DNA of 60,233 bases, taken from positions 1 through 60,233 of the forward strand of contig WRLO01000011.1 in the NCBI GenBank assembly GCA_009777575.1, in the 5' to 3' direction. The stretch comes from Candidatus Cloacimonadota bacterium (GTDB lineage: Bacteria; Cloacimonadota; Cloacimonadia; Cloacimonadales; WRIO01). The notes under the pieces are model-generated. The model saw only the letters and a list, made by a program, of their open reading frames with translations, searched no databases and was not told where the DNA came from. The translations under genes and the position numbers were made by a program. Positions 54,685 to 60,233 of the stretch are shown here, piece by piece. The number at the start of each line of letters is the position of its first letter. Positions within the stretch are counted from its first letter, which is position 1.

Positions 54685-55311
54685 ATGAAAAGAACAATAC
54701 CTTTGATTATAGTAATCACGCTATGTTTTTTGTTTGCCGCTCATACTTTTATCCCGCACAAGATATCGCAGGACTTTTTTGATTGGTATCTTGATTGGGT
54801 AAGAGCAATAGCACCATTCAGTGTAGTTTTGGGCATCATGTCCATGACTATGAATCACTCAGCAAGAATTCAAAGAAAAACCCCAAACTGGCATTACAGC
54901 ATAGTAACCTTAGTGGGTTTATATTTTACAGCAGCCGCAGGCTTTATATGGGGAACTCAGGAAGGAACTCCCTATATGTGGATATTTAGAAATGTCCAAA
55001 TGCCCATGGGTGCAACAATGTTTGCCTTATTGGCATTTTATATAGCATCAGCAGCTTATAAAGCCTTTAGAGCAAGGTCAGCAGAAGCAACCGTATTGCT
55101 ACTGGCAGCTATCGTAGTAATGTTTGGTCAAGTGCCAATCGGAGTTCAAATGTTTGGCGAGGGTATACTTGATGTCACACAATGGATACTTGATGTGCCA
55201 AACTTGGCCTCTAAGAGAGGTATAGCCCTTGGAGTAGGTCTCGGAATGGTGGCAACCTCATTGAGAATAATGCTCGGAATAGAACGCACCTATCTTGGTG
55301 GTGGTCAATAG
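54685..55311 (+). CDS. Polytopic membrane protein of the DUF6754 operon
   Basis: 208 residues with about six hydrophobic helices: IPLIIVITLCFLFAAHTF, IAPFSVVLGIMSMTM, IVTLVGLYFTAAAGFIWG, MGATMFALLAFYIASAAY, TVLLLAAIVVMFGQVPIG and GVGLGMVATSLRIMLGI. No catalytic motif is obvious. AGGAGG lies five bases before the start, and the gene begins eight bases after the previous stop. Its size and position suggest a membrane scaffold or channel for the complex. No known family recognised. Confidence 0.78.
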   Translation: MKRTIPLIIVITLCFLFAAHTFIPHKISQDFFDWYLDWVRAIAPFSVVLGIMSMTMNHSARIQRKTPNWHYSIVTLVGLYFTAAAGFIWGTQEGTPYMWIFRNVQMPMGATMFALLAFYIASAAYKAFRARSAEATVLLLAAIVVMFGQVPIGVQMFGEGILDVTQWILDVPNLASKRGIALGVGLGMVATSLRIMLGIERTYLGGGQ

Positions 55312-55322
55312 GGGGAGATAAA

Positions 55323-56309
55323 ATGAATTTTTTTGAAAAACTACAAAAAATAGACAGACGATGGATATACTTAATTTTAGCTATATCTATCTTTTTACCA
55401 TTGGCATTTCCTTTCAATTCTAGAACCTTTACCACAAGACCTACAGAAAGTTTATACCGAATGATAGACTCATTTGCTCCACCGCCTGACACAGATCCAG
55501 TAGATCATAATAGAGCTTTTTTGATGTCTATAATGCATGATGCATCAACGATGCCAGAGCTTTTCCCAATGGAGTTAGCTGTTCTGAGACATGCCTTTGA
55601 AAGAGACATAAAAGTCTTTACAATAACTTGGATAGCAACTGCAGCTCCTCTGATAGACCTTGCTATCAACACTGTCAAAGAAGAGTTTGCCACTCGTGAA
55701 GAAAATCCTAAACAGATTATATCCGGTGTGCACTATGTAAATTTTGGTTTCAAAATACCAGCCCTTTATCTAGCTATGATACTCGGAATGGGTGAAGATA
55801 TTGCCAATGCCATAGAAATCGACGCAGAAGGTAGACAACTCTCAAGTTTACCGGCAATGACTAACATCAGAAACTACAATGAAATGAACCTTGTAGTCGA
55901 ATTTACAGGCTCTGCCCCTGGTGGAGCATGGATAACTTATGCTCGCTCAAGGTTTGGAACCAATGTGGCAGTTGGAGTAACAGCAGTTTCAGCAGCGGAT
56001 GTATACCCTCAACTTCAAACGGGACAATTGATAGGTATGTTAGCAGGCTTGAAAGGTGCTGCAGAGTATGAAAAACTTGTAGAAGTCTTTGCAGCAACTG
56101 ATAGAGAATTTTCAAGAGAGATATTACGAGCAGAAATGGATAACCCCAAATTTGCCTTGACCAATGATAATATCCCCTACAATTTTAAGCAAGCTCGAAT
56201 AGGAATGAATGCCCAATCTGTAGCACACATCCTAATAATAGTCTTTATCCTGATAGGAAATATTGGCTATTTCGTTCAAAAATATAAACAAAAACAAGAA
56301 GTTCAATAA
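55323..56309 (+). CDS. Membrane protein, possible distant DUF6754 relative
   Basis: 328 residues: helix at about 12-31, a globular part (35-300) and a second helix at about 302-318. The globular part contains FTGSAPGGAWITYA (TGSAPGG 195-201) and, 48 residues on, LKGAAEYEKL. The DUF6754 proteins have TGNATGA and LKAQDYYKFL 51 residues apart, each just before a membrane helix, so common origin is plausible. However, the basic N-terminus suggests the domain faces the periplasm here, opposite to its paralogues. Start has GGGGGAG upstream, 11 bases after the preceding gene. Confidence 0.75.
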   Translation: MNFFEKLQKIDRRWIYLILAISIFLPLAFPFNSRTFTTRPTESLYRMIDSFAPPPDTDPVDHNRAFLMSIMHDASTMPELFPMELAVLRHAFERDIKVFTITWIATAAPLIDLAINTVKEEFATREENPKQIISGVHYVNFGFKIPALYLAMILGMGEDIANAIEIDAEGRQLSSLPAMTNIRNYNEMNLVVEFTGSAPGGAWITYARSRFGTNVAVGVTAVSAADVYPQLQTGQLIGMLAGLKGAAEYEKLVEVFAATDREFSREILRAEMDNPKFALTNDNIPYNFKQARIGMNAQSVAHILIIVFILIGNIGYFVQKYKQKQEVQ

Positions 56310-56319
56310 GGAGGTAAAT

Positions 56320-56934
56320 ATGTTTGAAATTTTTAGTAACTGGGTAGCAGCGTTTTTTACGCTTTGTATATTCTCATTTTTGTATAAAGATAACCCATTT
56401 TATAGATTCGCAGAACACCTCTTTGTTGGTGTTTCAATGGGTTATGCGATTCCATTGACCTGGAATGCGTCAATGATACCGAATGTGTATCGTCCAATAT
56501 TCCTGCAACACAGATTTGAGCTTATCTTTCCAGCGTTGTTAGGAGCATTATATATATTCACTTTCAATAGAAAGTTGAATTGGTTATCAAAATTCCCAAT
56601 TGCCTTTGGTATGGGTTTGGTTGGTATGGGTGTTCCAATGTCAATGAATGCAGGTGTTTTAGTGCAAATGAGAGGAGCAATGATTCCTATTCAAGACATC
56701 AATACATTTTTGGTGTGGGTAGGGACAGTAACAATCTTATTGTATTTCTTTTTCTCCAAAGCACATACAGGCGCTTATGGAAAAATCGTAAAAGTAGGTA
56801 TCTGGTATATGATGCTCGGCTTTGGAGCTTCCTTTGGATACACAGTGATGGCTCGTATCTCGCTACTGATAGGTAGGATACAGTTCCTTGTGATAGATGT
56901 AGTTCAGAATACTATTCGATTTTTTGGTAGTTAG
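56320..56934 (+). CDS. Second polytopic membrane protein of the DUF6754 operon
   Basis: 204 residues from MFEIFSNW, preceded by AAGGAGG. A longer frame from 56263 overlaps the previous gene and has no such site. About six helices: WVAAFFTLCIFSFLY, FVGVSMGYAIPLTW, IFPALLGALYIFTF, AFGMGLVGMGVPMSM, VWVGTVTILLYFFF and LGFGASFGYTVMARISLLIG. Similar in size and topology to the protein at 54685, though sequence identity is low. Probably an integral subunit of the same complex. Confidence 0.78.
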   Translation: MFEIFSNWVAAFFTLCIFSFLYKDNPFYRFAEHLFVGVSMGYAIPLTWNASMIPNVYRPIFLQHRFELIFPALLGALYIFTFNRKLNWLSKFPIAFGMGLVGMGVPMSMNAGVLVQMRGAMIPIQDINTFLVWVGTVTILLYFFFSKAHTGAYGKIVKVGIWYMMLGFGASFGYTVMARISLLIGRIQFLVIDVVQNTIRFFGS

Positions 56935-56942
56935 GAAAAAGT

Positions 56943-57021
56943 GGATAGAATGTATTATAAAAAGGGATATTGCCTTCAAACTATTTCACCTCATTGTCTA
57001 AATAGCAATGTCCCACTATCC
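56943..57021. promoter_or_regulatory. Intercistronic stem-loop before the last operon gene
   Basis: GGGATATTGC (56964-56973) pairs with GCAATGTCCC (57005-57014) with one G-T pair, and GGATAG (56943-56948) with CTATCC (57016-57021) may extend it. The 134-base gap is the only large one after the first gene of this operon. It could limit read-through, protect mRNA ends or cover an internal promoter. Confidence 0.5.
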
Positions 57022-57068
57022 TCTATAAAAGGGGACAATATGACATTTTATCACAATAGGAGCAAAAT

Positions 57069-60002
57069 ATGAGAAAAACATTATGCTTTTTAGCATTTTT
57101 TATACTGACTATCATTGTTTGTCATTCAGACAATAGCATGATTGTCCGCAATTTGACAGTCGAGGACAATCCTTATGATGATGGCACAGGTTTGATCATC
57201 AGATTTGAACCATTGGATCGAAGTGCCAGAATCATTGAGTATAGATTATATCGTGGGGTCACACCAGAAACATTGTTTTTTATAGGTAGTGTCGAGGTAA
57301 ATCCCAATACAGGTATTCCGGGCGGCGAAGTAACCTTTTATGACAAAGATTCAAGGGTTTATGTAGATGTAGACTCTCCGCGTAGAATGAGAAATGAAAG
57401 AGGACAATTGCCAGGTAGCCCTATTTATAGGGCAGTCCCGCGTGATGTTGGAGTAGTAGGTTCATTGTTAGAGCATTTTTATACCTTTGGTGTCATCGAT
57501 AAAAATATATTTTATCGCAAGACAACAAAACATCTTTCCGAACCAACTGAAGAAGGACACCAAGAGCTACTCGGTGGTCTCCGGATAGAAGATTTTTTAA
57601 TCATCTATTTTGATTTGATGCCAGGCAAAGAGTATTTTTATTCTGTTTTAGCAGTCGATGAAAGACGAAATTTCCATCCTTATGCTCCCATCATTTCTGG
57701 TATAGCCTCCGACAATCAACCTCAACCAGCAACAAATCTTTATGTAAAATGGATAGAAGATACTCAAGTCTTGAACTTTGAGTTTGATTATCCACTATTT
57801 ACAGGCGATATAGCTCAAACATCGATTTATATGATCGATAGAGCAGAGATTGATGCTTTTGAAGCATACAAACAATTTATGTTTGAGTTAGATAAATGGA
57901 ATCGCTTGACTACTGAGGGAGATACTTTGGCTGTTCGACCTTCTGAAATCAACAATCCGGGGCAGCTATTAACTGTTATTCCCGCTACTACAAGGAATTT
58001 TACAAGTGTCCAATATGAAGATGGTCATTTGATAAACGAAGTGGCTGATTCGCTGGTAGTTTTTGATATAGAAGACACACAGTCCCATGTATTTTATGTT
58101 GTTCTAGAAGATTATTCTGGTTTTCAATCGATATCTGAACTTGCCATCTCAGAGACCGTAAATTCTGAGTTATTGCCTATTTTACCCAATTTTATGGTTA
58201 GAGACAAGCCAAGCGACAAGGGTGATGCCAATGAAATCATAATCGGTAAACCTTTGGTGCAATTGACCAGAGTATCATTTCGAGGCAGAGCAAGAGATAG
58301 GACAAAACTGACCATAACTTATGACTATTCGCCTATTCCCACGGTTGGTATAAGAAGTATCAATTTTCGTTTTGTAGATAATTTTGGAAACACTTTTGAT
58401 TCAGTCACCGAGCATTTTCTTGACAATGTCTTTAATCTTGATTTACCATCAGAAAGGTATTTTTATGAAGGATTCAAGGTGTATATGTCATTTAATCTTG
58501 CCGGAAAGAGTGGAAGAAATGAATCAAACAGATATTTATCAGAAGAATATCTCAGTCAATCTATTCATTATGACGAAGATTTATTAATGCTAAAGCCGGG
58601 TAATCTTTATTCAGACGGAGACGAAATGATGGCTTTTAGGTATCAAATCCTAAAACAATCTCGTTCTGATAGGCTACCTCGAATCCAGAGCCGAATAACG
58701 CCATTGATAAATTTCTTTGATGATTTTGTCGGTTATGAAATGTATATTGGTAGAGGAATTGCATCTTATGATGTCGAAAGAAACCAGCTTTTGTTTGACA
58801 CAACTATAGATATCACCTTAGATCCAGAGACTGGCTCACCTTTGATGACCAATATATTCTATGAAGACTTTGTAAGGATTACAAGGCAACAGATAGCCCA
58901 TTACCAATCAATAATACCACTTGCTCCAGATGAAGAAGGTAATGATTCAGAAGTTCAGGACGAAATAGATCCTTTTGTTATTGAAGAAGCAATGTGGATG
59001 ATAGAGCATCTCAACAATACACTCGAAAACCAGACTTCCAACCCAATTCTTTCAGAAATAAACCAAATACGCAATCATAGAGACCGAATATCAAGAATTA
59101 TTAGTTTGAGAGAGTACAATAGAAGGTCATTTAGATACCATATTGTCAAAACAAATAGTCAGGCATTGTTTACGATATCGGACATTTATGTTGATGCAAA
59201 CGGAAATGAATATATTTATCCAACATCGGATTGGTTTAATAACAATACAATTCCCATGCTTGTAGCTACTTTGATATTTGGATTTCTTGTATTTTACAGT
59301 TATAGCCTCACAAAAAGTGGTAAAGACTTGTTTATCAGACCTATTGCAGGTATTGAAGAAATCGACAACGCAGTAGGTCGTGCAACCGAGATGGGCCGCC
59401 CTATGCTCTTTGTGCCGGGATTAACCTCAATTGATGATGTTGCTACCTTAGCTGCATTGTCTATACTTGGTCATATAACCAAAAAAGCTGCTCAATATGA
59501 TACAAAGATATTGGTTCCTGTTAGTGACTATATAGTTCTGCCTATTGCTCAACAAATTGTTAAAGAATCTTATTCCATAGCAGGCAGGCCAGATTCTTTT
59601 GATTCCAACGATGTATTTTTTGTTGCCTTTGAACAATTTGCTTATGTGGCTGGTGTAAACGGCATCATGATTCGGCAAAAAACAGCAACGAATTTCTATA
59701 TGGGTTATTTCTTTGCTGAAGCTCTTGTGATGACAGAAACAGGTAACATGACAGGAGCAATTCAAGTAGCAGGCACAGATGCAGTGACGCAGATTCCTTT
59801 TTTCATCACAACCTGTGACTATACCTTGATAGGTGAAGAATTGTATGCTGCTTCAGCTTATCTCTCAAAAGACCCTATGATACTTGGCACCTTGAAATCA
59901 CAGGATTATACGAAACTGATTATCATCATTTGTATACTTGTAGGGACAATATTATCAACAATCAATGTGACAGGAATGATAAATTGGTTCCCAGCAGAGT
60001 AA
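57069..60002 (+). CDS. Large envelope protein with FN3-like ectodomain and DUF6754 domain (B)
   Basis: 977 residues, paralogue of 51641-54676 over its whole length. Signal peptide (KTLCFLAFFILTIIVCHS); fibronectin-like blocks (DDGTGLIIRFEPLDRSARII; YRLYRGVTPETLFFIG; KEYFYSVLAVDERRNF); glutamate-rich helical part near 640-690; membrane helix at about 728-748; cytoplasmic DUF6754-type domain (RPIAGIEEIDNAVGRATEMG; TGNMTGAIQVAGTDAVTQIP); final helix. The cytoplasmic domain is far better conserved between the two copies than the ectodomain, as expected if both contact the same inner partners but bind different outer ligands. GGAG lies about seven bases before the start. Confidence 0.85.
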   Translation: MRKTLCFLAFFILTIIVCHSDNSMIVRNLTVEDNPYDDGTGLIIRFEPLDRSARIIEYRLYRGVTPETLFFIGSVEVNPNTGIPGGEVTFYDKDSRVYVDVDSPRRMRNERGQLPGSPIYRAVPRDVGVVGSLLEHFYTFGVIDKNIFYRKTTKHLSEPTEEGHQELLGGLRIEDFLIIYFDLMPGKEYFYSVLAVDERRNFHPYAPIISGIASDNQPQPATNLYVKWIEDTQVLNFEFDYPLFTGDIAQTSIYMIDRAEIDAFEAYKQFMFELDKWNRLTTEGDTLAVRPSEINNPGQLLTVIPATTRNFTSVQYEDGHLINEVADSLVVFDIEDTQSHVFYVVLEDYSGFQSISELAISETVNSELLPILPNFMVRDKPSDKGDANEIIIGKPLVQLTRVSFRGRARDRTKLTITYDYSPIPTVGIRSINFRFVDNFGNTFDSVTEHFLDNVFNLDLPSERYFYEGFKVYMSFNLAGKSGRNESNRYLSEEYLSQSIHYDEDLLMLKPGNLYSDGDEMMAFRYQILKQSRSDRLPRIQSRITPLINFFDDFVGYEMYIGRGIASYDVERNQLLFDTTIDITLDPETGSPLMTNIFYEDFVRITRQQIAHYQSIIPLAPDEEGNDSEVQDEIDPFVIEEAMWMIEHLNNTLENQTSNPILSEINQIRNHRDRISRIISLREYNRRSFRYHIVKTNSQALFTISDIYVDANGNEYIYPTSDWFNNNTIPMLVATLIFGFLVFYSYSLTKSGKDLFIRPIAGIEEIDNAVGRATEMGRPMLFVPGLTSIDDVATLAALSILGHITKKAAQYDTKILVPVSDYIVLPIAQQIVKESYSIAGRPDSFDSNDVFFVAFEQFAYVAGVNGIMIRQKTATNFYMGYFFAEALVMTETGNMTGAIQVAGTDAVTQIPFFITTCDYTLIGEELYAASAYLSKDPMILGTLKSQDYTKLIIIICILVGTILSTINVTGMINWFPAE

Positions 60003-60077
60003 GTGATTGTAGCAGAAATCTCCGATTTCCAAATTAGGTAAAGCTTTTACTAGCCTGTGTCAGTGTTTTTAAAATGT

Positions 60078-60110
60078 AAAAGGGGGCGGATAAATTGTCC
60101 GTCCCCTTTT
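60078..60110 (+). terminator. Rho-independent terminator of the DUF6754 operon
   Basis: AAAAGGGGGCGGA (60078-60090) pairs with TCCGTCCCCTTTT (60098-60110), a 13-bp stem with one G-T pair and a seven-base loop, ending in four T. It lies 75 bases after the last stop codon. It is also the insertion target of the group II intron that begins at the next base. Confidence 0.88.
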
Positions 60111-60233
60111 GTGTGCCCGACATGAACATCAGCTTGATGGTGTAAGTCCATTACAGGCTTGGTAGTAGGAACTGTTAGCTTAAGACAAGGGTGTCCATCG
60201 TGAGATGGAATCTGAAGGAAGTCGGCGGCAAAG
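60111..60233 (+). mobile_element. Group IIC intron, 5' part (domain I), cut by window end
   Basis: The sequence starts GTGTGCCCGACATG directly after the terminator T run. It continues with AAGTCC, GTAGGAACTGTTAGCTTA, AAGGGTGTCC and GGAATCTGAAGGAAGTCGGC, the order and spacing of domain I in bacterial class C group II introns such as the Oceanobacillus iheyensis one (from memory). Class C introns insert just after terminator hairpins, as seen here. The reverse transcriptase/maturase gene should follow outside the window. The intron is in the same direction as the operon. Confidence 0.88.

Overview
ORGANISM. The window is low-GC, Gram-negative chromosomal DNA. It carries outer-membrane barrels, lipoproteins, two RND pumps and an OMF channel. 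Start codons are preceded by strong GGAGG-type ribosome binding sites, and several genes have TTGACA-type -35 boxes; both argue against Bacteroidota. Sensory FeFe hydrogenase, FlgD-like C-terminal sorting domain, DUF6754-type proteins, CsgG-PEGA-DUF6273 lipoprotein and cysteine-containing leucine-rich repeats together suggest an anaerobe, best guess Candidatus Cloacimonadota, with spirochaetes a weaker alternative. This is inference from gene content; no 16S gene is present.

LAYOUT. 1-5.7 kb: an array of PIN-toxin/antitoxin modules (three intact pairs, one orphan antitoxin, one pair whose toxin is cut and joined to an RND pump tail), plus an MNT-type nucleotidyltransferase. Similar promoters precede most of them. 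5.8-12.1 kb: a CsgG-PEGA lipoprotein, an orphan RND pump and fragments of exported proteins. 12.4-18.1 kb: a secreted beta-propeller with a sorting domain, a methyltransferase, and a soluble FeFe-hydrogenase/chemoreceptor fusion. 18.3-28.2 kb: mostly housekeeping genes (ilvE, tRNA-Val, tldD, pmbA, ksgA, M23 peptidase, DUF192, DUF368) with one outer-membrane barrel. 28.3-34.7 kb: a complete TetR-OMF-MFP-RND operon with a clear TetR-type palindrome, then rsmI. 35.6-47.2 kb: an accessory region of paralogous secreted or lipid-anchored proteins built by shuffling a few domains, with fossils of earlier rearrangements, a KilA-N protein and a broken DUF1016 gene. 47.2-48.3 kb: an orphan membrane-fusion protein.

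48.6-60.0 kb is the most novel part: an operon starting with a glycerophosphotransferase-like/TPR protein, then two very large FN3-like envelope proteins with a conserved cytoplasmic domain between two C-terminal membrane helices (DUF6754-type), two polytopic membrane proteins and a membrane protein that may be a third, stripped-down relative. The spacing and the single terminator at the end suggest one envelope complex of unknown function. A group IIC intron begins at the base after this terminator and runs off the window.

Dispersed palindromes with GAAG/CTTC turns, CACAGAG-rich repeats and long direct repeats fill the gaps between genes and sit at or near several rearrangement junctions.
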